Assembly: GCF_018739885.1 (NCBI RefSeq)
Contig: NZ_JADOES010000046.1
Location: 1 to 42,147 of the forward strand
Length of the DNA: 42,147 bases
Direction: 5' to 3'
From: Leptothoe spongobia TAU-MAC 1115
GTDB taxonomy: Bacteria; Cyanobacteriota; Cyanobacteriia; Phormidesmidales; Phormidesmidaceae
The translations under genes were made by a program, and so were the position numbers. The notes under the pieces were generated by a model that worked only from the letters and a program-made list of their open reading frames with translations, searched no databases and was not told the origin of the DNA. The stretch's first letter is position 1. Each line of letters opens with the position of its first letter. Below, piece after piece: positions 33,572 to 42,109 of the stretch.

Positions 33572-36500
33572 ATGTCCCAGTATTTTCTTGGACTCAATCT
33601 TAGTCATGAGCGATCAGCTGCCATTGTTAAAGATGGTGAGATTTTGGTGGCGATCGAACAAGAGCGCTTAGATCGGCAAAAATATAGTATCGGTTTCATG
33701 CTGCAGTCACCTGGAGTGACGGCACGTATGCAACCCCCCCATGAAGCTATTCGCTACTGTTTAGATAGCTGTGGTATTACCCTCGATGATTTAGCGACCG
33801 TTACCGCTAATATGCCAGGGCATGATTTTGCGCCTACCATTATGCGGAATACGTTGCCTGCTGACATTGCTGACAAGGTGATGGCCATTCCCAGCCATCA
33901 TCTCGCCCATGCTTACTCGGCCTACTGGCCATCTGGTTTTGATCAGGCACTGGTGCTCGTGATTGATGCCACTGGTTCCATAGACCAGGAGCATCGTACT
34001 GAATCCTACACTCTCTATGCAGGTGATGGCCACAGTCTCCATACTCTCCATAGTGAGACGGTAGACTCTCATTTAGCAGGTCTATCTACCCTAGGCTTTT
34101 TGTATGAATATGTCACTCGCAAAGCTGGATTTGTTTCCAAGTTAGGAAATACTAACGTGAGCCATGCAGAAGCGGGTAAGCTCATGGGGTTAGCCCCCTT
34201 CGGAGGGGAGCAGGTTAATTTTTATCCCTGGATCAAACCAGTAGAAGATAGCTACAGCCTATCAATTTCTCCCTACGATATCTTTTTGGAGATAGCGGCT
34301 TTAGAAAAGACCTATGATACTGGCGAGGGTAAACCCTATTTGCGTTCTTATTTAGTCGATTTAGCCTATAAAATTCAGGATGAACTAGAAAAGGCGCTTA
34401 AGCACATTGTTAAAGTTGCAATGGAGCGGACCGGCTTAAAGAAGTTATGTATTGCCGGTGGTGTAGGCCTGAATTCGGTTGCTAATTACAGGCTCTTTAG
34501 TGAGCTGGGTTTAGACGATATTTTTATTTTTCCAGCGGCTAGTGATAGTGGGATTGCGGCAGGGGCTGCTTTGTGGGCCTATGCTCAACAAGGCGGTTGC
34601 AAACGACCGGCATTGACCCAAGCCACCTTAGGGCATGCCTATGAACCGCCCCAGGTCAATCAATCACTAGAACAATTTGCTGATCTCATTGATTTCGAAG
34701 AACTTACCCCCGAGGGGGTGTTAGAGCGCAGTGCTCAAGCCCTGGCCAATGGTCACATTGTTGCTCGATTTGAAGGGGGAGCTGAATATGGCCCTCGAGC
34801 CTTAGGTCATCGTTCCATTATGGCGGATCCAACGTTTCGGCGGATGCGAGACATTATCAATGCTCGGGTCAAATTCCGTGAGGCTTTTCGGCCATTTGCC
34901 CCAGTGATTCCTTTAGAAAATGTAGGTGACGTCTTTGAGCTGGACGGTCAATCGCCATTTATGCTGATGGTTGCCCCGATCAAGCCAGAGATGCGTCAAC
35001 AGATTCCGGCGGTTACCCATGTTGACGGCACTGGACGGGTTCAAACTGTCACAGCCCAGGATAATCCCTACTTCCATCAGCTTTGTCACCGTTTGGTTGA
35101 TCTCCGACAGGGACCCCCCGTATTACTCAATACTAGTTTCAATGTGGCTGGACAACCCATTGTCGAAACTCCAGCAGAAGCAATTCAAACCTTCTTGAAT
35201 ACGGATATTGACTATTTAGCCATTGAAAATGTCTGGATTTCTAAAAAACATGTCCGTGTCCAAAACTATGGCGAACATTTATCCAAAACTGGAGATGCAG
35301 TGGTTCCCCAGGGGCTAGCGCCTCATCAACCAGCGGTTACTGACCTGATGGCCACCTTGGATCGGGCTCTATTTCTTGGGGAGCAGGCCAATTGCCCCTG
35401 GAGCGAAACAGAATTGAAACGGCTTTCTACCCTGGGGGCACGGTATAAGGAAACCAGTGTTCTCTTTCCTGACTCCCCCTTGATCGGACCGATCAATACT
35501 AAGGTGACCCAGGATGTCGTATGGATACTCGATCCGCTGAATAAATCTACTCTTGTTAATCTCGCAGTGGAAAGTGGCTTTGTGCAGCAGCGTCTTAACC
35601 ATGCTTCAAATCATAAATCAGACCTTAATTCAACCTCAAACGTGAGCAGTCATAATTTTAGTTGTGCTGTTCGACTAGCGTCTAAAGTCAGTGGAGGCAA
35701 TCCTAAGCAGTTGCTCAATGGGGAGAACGTCAGGGGGTATAGCTTTGATCAGGTCAAATTGTTGATGGCCATACTATCCAAGCAGCCTGATTGGCAGGAG
35801 ACAATTCGCCACGAGCTGTGTTTGACCCATGCCGAGCTTTCTCAACAGATACAATGGGCCCATACCCAACTGGCCCAATATGGCATTGAGTTAGCTGATA
35901 CGTTCTCCCCTGGGAGAACTGTAGATTCTTCCCTGCCTGCTGAGAGTAGCCAGACTCTGGCTGCTTTTGAAGATGCAGAATTTATATTGCGGCATCAGTT
36001 GGGGGAATTGCGAAACTGTTTACAACGGGCAGATTACACGTTGCCAACAATTTGCCAAAAATTAGAGGTGGAGTCATTACAATCCATTGAGCCCACGCGC
36101 TTACATTATTATGACCGTTATCAATTGGGTCAAAGCAATCTGGATGACTTAATTCGTCTCTTTTTATTGCGGGTGGCGTTGCCCCAAGCTCGCTTAAGTG
36201 AGCTATTTGGAGAGCAGTTAACACAGCTTTTAGTTCGATTGGGGCTGCTGATTCCACGGGGAGAGCAATGGTCGTCACGGGTTGATCTATTTTGTGTGGA
36301 GGGCCTTTACATCGCCACGGATCACCGATACATGCTGTTGCCAGAAGATAGCATGGCGGAAAGTCCGGTGATGTATATCGGTGCAGATAGCCAGGGACTC
36401 GTCTATACGGCTCCTCGATATACTGTTGAGGCAGTTCTCGATTTATGCTGTGGCAGTGGTGTCCAGGGATTAGTCGCCAGTCGTTATGGTCAGACGGTGA

Positions 36501-37513
36501 CCTCTGTTGATCTGAATCCACGGGCTATTCGTTTTTCTCGCTTTAATGCCCAACTCAATGATATCCGTAACATTCAGTTTCACCAGGGAAGTTTGTATCA
36601 ACCGGTTACGGGTCAAACCTTTGATACGATTTTGGCAAATCCGCCCTTTGTGCCCAGTCCTAAACGGGATCTAGGTTTCCGCGATGGAGGAGCCAACGGA
36701 GAAGAGATTCTTGCTGCCATCATCCGGGATAGTGCCAAGTATCTGAAACCCCAAGGCCACGTCTTTATTGTGACGGATCTGGTGGATGTGCAAACTTATC
36801 AGGCTAAACTTGACCAGTGGTGGTGTGGTGGCCGTGCCCATCAGCTAGTGTTATGCACGGCTGATCGAGATGATGTATTGTTCTCGGTACCCCATAGCCA
36901 TGCCCCCTTTGGCCAAAGTTTAGAGGCTTACAATACTGAGTTAGAAAACTGGCTGAATAATTTCCATGAGGCTGGTCTACAGGCGGTTAATTTTGGTTAT
37001 ATTCTGATCCGAAGACAGGTTGAGCAACCATCAGGCTCCTATTTCTGTCGAACAGTTCATAACCCCACCCAGACGATCTCTGATTTTGTAGAGGGTTATT
37101 TCCAGCAACGTCAGTTGTTAGAATCCTCTAACCGAGATGAGTATTTTCTTTCCCTGTTGCCAAATCTGAGATTTCGAATAGAATCGGGCCTCGGTAATGT
37201 TAAGCAACAGATAGAGCTTTTTGTACCTGATGATCCCTATTTTACGACTTATCAGATTAATCAGGACTTGTATGAAACTCTACAGACCATTCAGCGATTA
37301 ACGCCTCAGTGGTCTCGGTTTATAACACCGGCTAACCAAGCTCAACTCATGGATTTAATCTGCAAGGGGTTGTTGAAACTAAGTATTCAACCTCCCCAAG
37401 CGACCGATCGCCAGCACTTAGAACACCTATTGTCTAAGTCATCTGAAACCCAGGGGATTATTGAGTTGAGAACGAAAACAACACCCACTTGTTTGTCGGC
37501 TTACTTGACTTAG
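33572..37513 (+). CDS. Carbamoyltransferase (NodU/CmcH)-methyltransferase fusion
   Basis: A 1313-residue fusion. Residues 1 to about 570 are a full NodU/CmcH-type O-carbamoyltransferase. The metal-binding PSHHLAHAYSAYW (His109, 110, 113), LVIDATGS and LCIAGGVGLNSVANY mark the Kae1-like part; FEGGAEYGPRALGHRSIMAD and RPFAPVIP mark the C-terminal part, which ends LLNTSFNVAGQPIVETP. Residues 570-800 are unassigned. From about 800 the pattern matches methyltransferases that carry a helical N-terminal domain (LRNCLQRADYTL, LDDLIRLFLLRVALP) before a Rossmann domain. That domain has LDLCCGSGVQG near 955 and the NPPF motif at about 1023 typical of N-methyltransferases. The family carbamoylates sugar or polyketide hydroxyls from carbamoyl phosphate and ATP. 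By inference one substrate is both carbamoylated and methylated. Confidence 0.9.
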   Translation: MSQYFLGLNLSHERSAAIVKDGEILVAIEQERLDRQKYSIGFMLQSPGVTARMQPPHEAIRYCLDSCGITLDDLATVTANMPGHDFAPTIMRNTLPADIADKVMAIPSHHLAHAYSAYWPSGFDQALVLVIDATGSIDQEHRTESYTLYAGDGHSLHTLHSETVDSHLAGLSTLGFLYEYVTRKAGFVSKLGNTNVSHAEAGKLMGLAPFGGEQVNFYPWIKPVEDSYSLSISPYDIFLEIAALEKTYDTGEGKPYLRSYLVDLAYKIQDELEKALKHIVKVAMERTGLKKLCIAGGVGLNSVANYRLFSELGLDDIFIFPAASDSGIAAGAALWAYAQQGGCKRPALTQATLGHAYEPPQVNQSLEQFADLIDFEELTPEGVLERSAQALANGHIVARFEGGAEYGPRALGHRSIMADPTFRRMRDIINARVKFREAFRPFAPVIPLENVGDVFELDGQSPFMLMVAPIKPEMRQQIPAVTHVDGTGRVQTVTAQDNPYFHQLCHRLVDLRQGPPVLLNTSFNVAGQPIVETPAEAIQTFLNTDIDYLAIENVWISKKHVRVQNYGEHLSKTGDAVVPQGLAPHQPAVTDLMATLDRALFLGEQANCPWSETELKRLSTLGARYKETSVLFPDSPLIGPINTKVTQDVVWILDPLNKSTLVNLAVESGFVQQRLNHASNHKSDLNSTSNVSSHNFSCAVRLASKVSGGNPKQLLNGENVRGYSFDQVKLLMAILSKQPDWQETIRHELCLTHAELSQQIQWAHTQLAQYGIELADTFSPGRTVDSSLPAESSQTLAAFEDAEFILRHQLGELRNCLQRADYTLPTICQKLEVESLQSIEPTRLHYYDRYQLGQSNLDDLIRLFLLRVALPQARLSELFGEQLTQLLVRLGLLIPRGEQWSSRVDLFCVEGLYIATDHRYMLLPEDSMAESPVMYIGADSQGLVYTAPRYTVEAVLDLCCGSGVQGLVASRYGQTVTSVDLNPRAIRFSRFNAQLNDIRNIQFHQGSLYQPVTGQTFDTILANPPFVPSPKRDLGFRDGGANGEEILAAIIRDSAKYLKPQGHVFIVTDLVDVQTYQAKLDQWWCGGRAHQLVLCTADRDDVLFSVPHSHAPFGQSLEAYNTELENWLNNFHEAGLQAVNFGYILIRRQVEQPSGSYFCRTVHNPTQTISDFVEGYFQQRQLLESSNRDEYFLSLLPNLRFRIESGLGNVKQQIELFVPDDPYFTTYQINQDLYETLQTIQRLTPQWSRFITPANQAQLMDLICKGLLKLSIQPPQATDRQHLEHLLSKSSETQGIIELRTKTTPTCLSAYLT

Positions 37514-37536
37514 GAATGAGGATTTCATAAGGTATT

Positions 37537-37645
37537 CAACTTAATCCCCTCCTCGGGAGGGTTGCCTGAAAGGCGGGGTGGGTTTCGATCGCTAGCACTC
37601 ACGGCCAACCCACCCCGTTGCCCCTCCCAGGAGGGGATTAAGTTG
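37537..37645. repeat. 109-bp foldback element between convergent genes
   Basis: The outer arms (37537-37561 and 37622-37645) start CAACTTAATCCCCTCC and match as inverted repeats over 24 of 25 positions. A second inner pair, CGGGGTGGGTT/AACCCACCCCG, encloses a loop of about 25 bases that contains CGATCG. The element lies exactly between the converging fusion gene and DUF302 gene. It could act as a two-way terminator, or be a mobile MITE-like or REP-like repeat. Confidence 0.92.
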
Positions 37646-37672
37646 CGAATTTCAAATCATCGGGATGGTTTT

Positions 37673-38170
37673 TTAAGGTGCGATCGCAGCATTCGTCAAA
37701 TTGTTTAGCGCTCCGGACACTGTTTTCAGGGTTTCCACACCGCAGCCATTGAGGCGATGACGTCCCCCTAAATACTGCGGGTCATTATAGGCCAGCTGTA
37801 CATCACCCTGCTCATCTTCCCAAATCAGAACCTTTTGCGGCAGATCAATAGCCATGGTCTGCTGACATTGCATCAAGGGCGTCCCTACCTTAGGATTACC
37901 GAAAATGACCACGCGAGTAGGTCGCAGCTCAAGGCCAGCCCCTGAGGCATTTTCAGCATGGTCAACGGTGGCAAATAGGCTCAACCCTTTGGATTCCAGG
38001 ATTTTCTTAAACCGCGTCTCCGTTTCTTCCACACTGTAGGGACTGGCCTTAAGAATCAATCCCGTGGGAGCTGTGGCCTGAGCCATCGCCTGCTGACGTG
38101 AAAAATAAGCAACGGTTAGACCTGTGAATAGGGTGATTAACCCAAGGCCAATGGCTGTCGTATTGCGCAT
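37673..38170 (-). CDS. Exported DUF302 family protein
   Basis: A 165-residue protein with an N-terminal signal peptide or anchor (AIGLGLITLFTGLTVAYF) and a DUF302 domain. The domain shows PYSVEETETRFKKILESKGL, then LFATVDHAENA, RVVIFGNPKVGTPLMQ, and MAIDLPQKVLIWEDEQGDV, which together are the full family pattern. DUF302 is a small alpha-beta fold of unknown function, often periplasmic. Length is normal for the family. The gene stands alone on the minus strand and converges on the large fusion gene. Confidence 0.88.
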   Translation of the reverse strand: MRNTTAIGLGLITLFTGLTVAYFSRQQAMAQATAPTGLILKASPYSVEETETRFKKILESKGLSLFATVDHAENASGAGLELRPTRVVIFGNPKVGTPLMQCQQTMAIDLPQKVLIWEDEQGDVQLAYNDPQYLGGRHRLNGCGVETLKTVSGALNNLTNAAIAP

Positions 38171-38665
38171 AGTTTTGGGGTGGGAGCTAGAACACTATTG
38201 TCAGCCTACAATGATGCCTTAATACTGGCAAAACCTGGCAAAAACCTGCGGGTCAGCCTTATTGGGGGTATCCGCGTAAGCCGGGAAATTCTGATCAGGT
38301 AAGGAAGTTCGTGGTTCGTGGTTGGTGGTTAGTCCCTGACTGGAGTTTAACGACTAACTACCAACTACTATCTTCTAGAAAACGTCCCGTATTAAGTTGA
38401 TCCCCCTGGATCAGAATTTGTCTGCATCAGAATTTGTCTGCATCGGGCAGCAGCTGTGTCTGTTCTGTCCCTCAAACCAAAAATAGAATTTTTTGCCCAT
38501 TTGCATAATTCCTGGTCTTTGCCTGTGAGTGATGGATAGTGCTTCAAACAAACCTACGGAGAAAACCTATGGAGAGTTGATGATGACTCTCTAACTTGTT
38601 TATGTTCTATCGCAAATGTCCTGATGCCTTAGCCATTTGCTCGTCACCTTAAGGAATCCCATCCC
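38171..38665. other. Intergenic region with short repeats
   Basis: This 495-bp stretch lies between divergent genes. It holds an inverted repeat, GTTGGTGGTTAGTC at 38321-38334 with GACTAACTACCAAC at 38352-38365, preceded by a GTTCGTGGTT run. It also holds a tandem ATCAGAATTTGTCTGC duplication at about 38412-38444, and a small hairpin GAGAGT/ACTCTC at 38572-38591 near the BTRD1 promoter region. No gene is called. Confidence 0.6.
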
Positions 38666-39559
38666 ATGTCTTTAGCCAAAATTACAGCCGCCGTTATTGG
38701 CGCAGCTACCCTTTTAACCCCCTTTGTATCGTTGCCGGTAGCGGCCCTGGATGAAACGTCATCCTGCACCCATTGTGTTGCCCAAAGCAGTCCAACCGCT
38801 CGCTATGCCGCCATCTGGCAACAAACCTCCCACCAATCTGCCTGGGTTGCCCGTCACGGTATGACCTCTAGTCAGTATCAGGCTCGGTTTGATCAATATG
38901 TGGCCGATGGCTATCGCTTGGTGGATGTCAGTGGCTACAGTGTCGGCAACCAAGCTCGCTATGCCGCCATTTGGGAAAAGCGCTCGGGTCCTGCCTGGGT
39001 CGCCCGTCATGGCATGACCTCCAGGCAATATCAAAATGCCTTTGACCGCTATGTGGCCGATGGTTATCGACTGGTGGATGTCAGTGGCTATAGTGTAGGC
39101 AACCAAGCTCGCTACGCCGCCATTTGGGAAAAGCGCTCGGGTCCTGCCTGGGTTGCCCGTCATGGCATGACCTCTAGTCAGTATCAGGCTCGGTTTGACC
39201 AATATGTGGCCGATGGTTATCGACTCGTTCACGTCAGCGGCTACAGTGTGGGCAACCAAGCTCGCTACGCTGCCATTTGGGAAAAGCGCTCAGGTCCTGC
39301 CTGGGTCGCCCGCCACGGCATGACCTCTAGTCAGTATCAAGCCAAATTTGATGAACTGACTGCAGAGGGCTATCGCCTTGTCAACGTCAGTGGCTACAAG
39401 GTCGGCAATCGCAATCGCTATGCCGCCATTTGGGAAAGGCAGTCCGGTGCTGCCTGGGTCGCCCGTCATGGGATGAACTCTAGTCAGTATCAGAACCGGT
39501 TTGACCAGTATGTGGCCGATGGCTATCGACTCGTTAATGTCAGTGGTTACGGCCAATAG
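38666..39559 (+). CDS. Exported five-repeat BTRD1 protein
   Basis: A 297-residue protein. Residues 1 to about 28 are a signal peptide (ITAAVIGAATLLTPFVSLPV, cut near AALDE). The rest is five copies of a 51-residue unit: RYAAIW.....AWVARHGMTS followed by QYQ..FD..VADGYRLV.VSGY. This is Bacterial tandem repeat domain 1 (BTRD1), found in secreted proteins beside peptidases and beta-lactamase-like enzymes, with no proven role. Here the repeats stand alone with no enzyme domain. The first unit is one residue longer (QQTSHQSAW). The AAGGAAT at 38651 supports the ATG at 38666. Confidence 0.9.
   Translation: MSLAKITAAVIGAATLLTPFVSLPVAALDETSSCTHCVAQSSPTARYAAIWQQTSHQSAWVARHGMTSSQYQARFDQYVADGYRLVDVSGYSVGNQARYAAIWEKRSGPAWVARHGMTSRQYQNAFDRYVADGYRLVDVSGYSVGNQARYAAIWEKRSGPAWVARHGMTSSQYQARFDQYVADGYRLVHVSGYSVGNQARYAAIWEKRSGPAWVARHGMTSSQYQAKFDELTAEGYRLVNVSGYKVGNRNRYAAIWERQSGAAWVARHGMNSSQYQNRFDQYVADGYRLVNVSGYGQ
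38801..39556 (+). repeat. 153-bp coding tandem repeat, five units
   Basis: Equivalent points (CGCTAT/CGCTAC, encoding Arg-Tyr) occur at 38801, 38957, 39110, 39263 and 39416: spacings of 156, 153, 153 and 153 bp. Units 2-4 are very similar at base level, including silent positions, which points to recent duplication or gene conversion. Confidence 0.95.
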
Positions 39560-39590
39560 CTTTCGCTTGAAGATTGTCTAGGGCGGCATT

Positions 39591-39634
39591 TTACCCAACC
39601 AGGCTGGGCTCTTTACCCAACCAGGTTGGGCTCT
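39591..39634. repeat. 22-bp tandem duplication at a stop codon
   Basis: TTACCCAACCAGG followed by C/T and TGGGCTCT occurs twice, at 39591-39612 and 39613-39634, with one mismatch. Each unit can fold as CCCAACC/GGTTGGG (or GGCTGGG). The second unit starts exactly at the TAA of the agmatine-deiminase-like gene (minus strand). It lies between converging genes and may serve as a two-way terminator. Confidence 0.9.
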
Positions 39635-40713
39635 TGCTGAGTAGCACAGTGGATACTGCCGCCGCCTGCGGCAATACCATCAATGTTAATGGCAATGATT
39701 TCTCGCTCAGGGAAGGCTTGTTGTAAGGCTGCCTGAGCCATCTGATCGGCCTGATCATCGCCAAATTCTTGCATGATAATGGCATGATTACAGGCATAAA
39801 AACCGATATAGCCAGCGGCAAAGTCTTCGGTTTCATAAGTATCTCGGATTGTGCTGGGTGCTGCCAGCACAATCACCTCTAAAGGCTGACCTTGGGCATC
39901 GGTTGCCCCCTCCAGAATCTCTAAATGTTGTTGAGTCACCCCATGGTCAAAATACTCTGGATTGGGTTCATACCCGGCTAACACCAGACCAGGTTTAGCA
40001 AAACGGGCATAAAAATCAGTATGGCCATCGGTGATGTCATAGCCCTTTATACCGGGTAGCCAGATGATTTTTTCTAACCCCAGCAGCGGCATCAGTAGAT
40101 CTTCAAACTGCGCTTTGGTAATGCCGGGATTGCGATTGTCATTCAGCACACAGCTTTCGGTAATAATGGCAGTACCCTGGCCATCTACCTCGATACAGCC
40201 ACCTTCTAATACCAGACTTGTATTAATCACCTCAGCGCTGGCTTGTTGAGTGACAAACTCGGCAATGGCCGCATCTTGTTGAAAAACTTGTTTCCTACCC
40301 CAGCCGTTAAAATTGAAGTTTATACCTGCTTTTGTACCCTGTTCAGAAAGCACAAACAGTGGTCCCGTATCGCGTATCCATAGATCGTCCAACGGCGAGA
40401 CAATTAACTCAACGGCGGCACCCAACAGATTGTGAGCTAGATCATGATCTTCAGCCCTGACCAGCATGGAAACCGGCTCATATTGGGCAATGGTGTGAGC
40501 AATGGTGACTAAATTACGGCGTACTTCTGGGAGTAACCGTCGTCCCCAGATACGTTCGCTTGCGCCAAAGGCCATCCAGGTGCGCTCATGGGGCATGGCT
40601 TCATCGGGCATTCGCCATGGGCTAGCGGTATGGGTGTTGGAATTGGTGCAACCCATGAGTAAACCTCCGGTGAATAGTGCAGTGTTTTGGAGGAGTTGTC
40701 GTCTGGTGACCAT
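39613..40713 (-). CDS. Exported agmatine deiminase / PAD-family lipoprotein
   Basis: A 366-residue protein of the porphyromonas-type peptidylarginine deiminase/agmatine deiminase family. Signatures are RMPDEAMPHERTWMAF, PLDDLWIRDTGP, LVLEGGCIEVDG and GYDITDGHTDFYARF, with the active-site Cys356 in GGGSIHC near the C-terminus. The known reaction converts agmatine to N-carbamoylputrescine plus ammonia in polyamine synthesis. Unusually, the N-terminus MVTRRQLLQNTALFTGGLLMGCTNS has twin Arg and a lipobox (LMGC), so the enzyme seems to be exported, probably folded through Tat, and lipid-anchored. The last codons (EPNLVG) fall in a 22-bp tandem duplication. Confidence 0.9.
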   Translation of the reverse strand: MVTRRQLLQNTALFTGGLLMGCTNSNTHTASPWRMPDEAMPHERTWMAFGASERIWGRRLLPEVRRNLVTIAHTIAQYEPVSMLVRAEDHDLAHNLLGAAVELIVSPLDDLWIRDTGPLFVLSEQGTKAGINFNFNGWGRKQVFQQDAAIAEFVTQQASAEVINTSLVLEGGCIEVDGQGTAIITESCVLNDNRNPGITKAQFEDLLMPLLGLEKIIWLPGIKGYDITDGHTDFYARFAKPGLVLAGYEPNPEYFDHGVTQQHLEILEGATDAQGQPLEVIVLAAPSTIRDTYETEDFAAGYIGFYACNHAIIMQEFGDDQADQMAQAALQQAFPEREIIAINIDGIAAGGGSIHCATQQEPNLVG

Positions 40714-40812
40714 GGTTGGGAATGGGCGTGAAGCTAGGGTATCAATGGGAAGTGGGTAGGGGATGCATGGGAGACGGGGGAAACGAGGAAAAGAGAGGGG
40801 GCAAACCGCTGA

Positions 40813-41496
40813 CTATGGGGGGGTGATCTTGAGCATTTTGTTGCCGTTGCGTTGGAGTTCGTAGGCAACTGGCTGAATCTCACACCGATAGCCCAGTTCC
40901 CTTAGGGTGCCCATAACAGACTCTAAATGGGGGGAGGTTTGTAGATTGAGGCTAAGCAAAGGAAAAATGCGGACTTCCCGGCATAGTCGTAGCATTTCGC
41001 GAATTGAGTTTAGATGAAAAGATTGGTCAAACTGATCAGAGTAGAGAAACAGGAAATGGGAACAGAGACCCAGACCATAGCTGGAGTCCGCGTATTTAAG
41101 CTGAGGCAGTTCTCCTACTTCATAGCGCCCGTCATGATTGCTGTGCTCAAAATCTTGACAGAATTTGTAGAGGGCAGTTTCACGATTTTTTCGAAGATTG
41201 CTTGGGGAGCGATGATAATCCCAAACCCAGTCATTTGGAGTGCTTTCTATCTGAGAAATAATGTTGTCAACAACAGCATCAAAGCGCTGCTTGATTTCGC
41301 TAGACTCAAAACAATAGAGTGGATCAACCGATTTAATACGATAGCCCAGACGAGTCCCTTCTGCATTAAAACTCGCTGGCCCATCGGCCACACTCAATAT
41401 AGACTGTTGCAGGTCTGGCTCCATCAGGTTAAACATGCTCACATATTCGTCAAACGACCGACCAAACGGGACTACGTTGTCTAACTGCATGGCCAT
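40813..41496 (-). CDS. SAM-methyltransferase-like protein, unknown substrate
   Basis: A 227-residue protein conserved in cyanobacteria, annotated from memory as class I SAM-dependent methyltransferase-like. Visible pieces are VPFGRSFDEYVSMFNL, the probable SAM loop SVADGPASFNAEGT (about 36-49), YRIKSVDPLYCF, DWVWDYHRSPSNLRKNR, YGLGLCSHFLFLYSDQFD and REVRIFPLLSLN. The substrate is unknown. AGGAGATTTTT upstream is a good ribosome binding site. It follows the DUF2236 gene by 16 bp on the same strand, so the two were probably one operon. Confidence 0.75.
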   Translation of the reverse strand: MAMQLDNVVPFGRSFDEYVSMFNLMEPDLQQSILSVADGPASFNAEGTRLGYRIKSVDPLYCFESSEIKQRFDAVVDNIISQIESTPNDWVWDYHRSPSNLRKNRETALYKFCQDFEHSNHDGRYEVGELPQLKYADSSYGLGLCSHFLFLYSDQFDQSFHLNSIREMLRLCREVRIFPLLSLNLQTSPHLESVMGTLRELGYRCEIQPVAYELQRNGNKMLKITPP

Positions 41497-41512
41497 AAAA
41501 ATCTCCTAATGG

Positions 41513-42109
41513 TTATTCTCTCTCATTGGTAGAGTTTAGATCTGTCAGCATTGACGGAGGACCAATGTCAGTCAGTTTATAGCCCTGAGGATAGCTACGA
41601 ATTGATTGGTCAGCGAAGAAGTCTGGTAGGGAACGAGGGGGGAGTTTTCGGAGAAACCGGCTGCGAATTTTGAGGCTATTTTCGAGTAGGGTGGTTAGAT
41701 GGGCCGGTGCAGATTGCCACCCTAAGGCCTTGAGAAGAGGCTCATCTAGCAAGGCTGGAATGGCTGTGTTGGCTAGCGATCGCACCCCCATCGGAAACCA
41801 TCCCAACAGCATGGCCCGAGTTGCGTCTGCCACCCGCTGATTGGCTACAGCATAGGTAAAATGCTGCTGTTCATAGCTCTGGTTATAGTGCTCAAAGGCA
41901 TCATAGGAGTCGGGGATATCGGTAATGCCCATACGTTGCCCCACGGCAACCCAAAAGTGATACATGGCCTGTTTTTCCAAGGTGCTCAGAGATCGCCAAC
42001 CAAAGCGATCGCACCAGCGCACCGGCTCATAGATAAATGTAGATAGCACATAGAGGTAGTCGCTATTCTCGTTAGTGTCACTAATTTTTCGCCATAGCTT
42101 GGTATCGTC
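41513..42109 (-). pseudogene. DUF2236 (MpaB-type oxygenase) gene, 5' damaged
   Basis: From 42109 the minus-strand frame reads DDTKLW, a few unrelated residues, then DYLYVLSTFIYEPVRWCDRF and EKQAMYHFWVAVGQRMGI. These belong to the oxygenase mpaB/DUF2236 family, which binds a haem or metal and includes rubber oxygenase. Family members are about 290 residues; here the segment expected between DDT and DYLYVL (about 30 residues, with a conserved His) is shortened, and in-frame stops lie at 42110-42112 and nine bases further upstream. A GTG at 42047-42049 could start a 178-residue product, but that is inside the conserved domain. The window edge hides the true 5' region. Confidence 0.6.

Noticed and set aside
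38532..38594. Twenty-codon frame upstream of the BTRD1 gene
   Set aside because: It lies over a small hairpin and lacks a clear ribosome binding site and any similarity.
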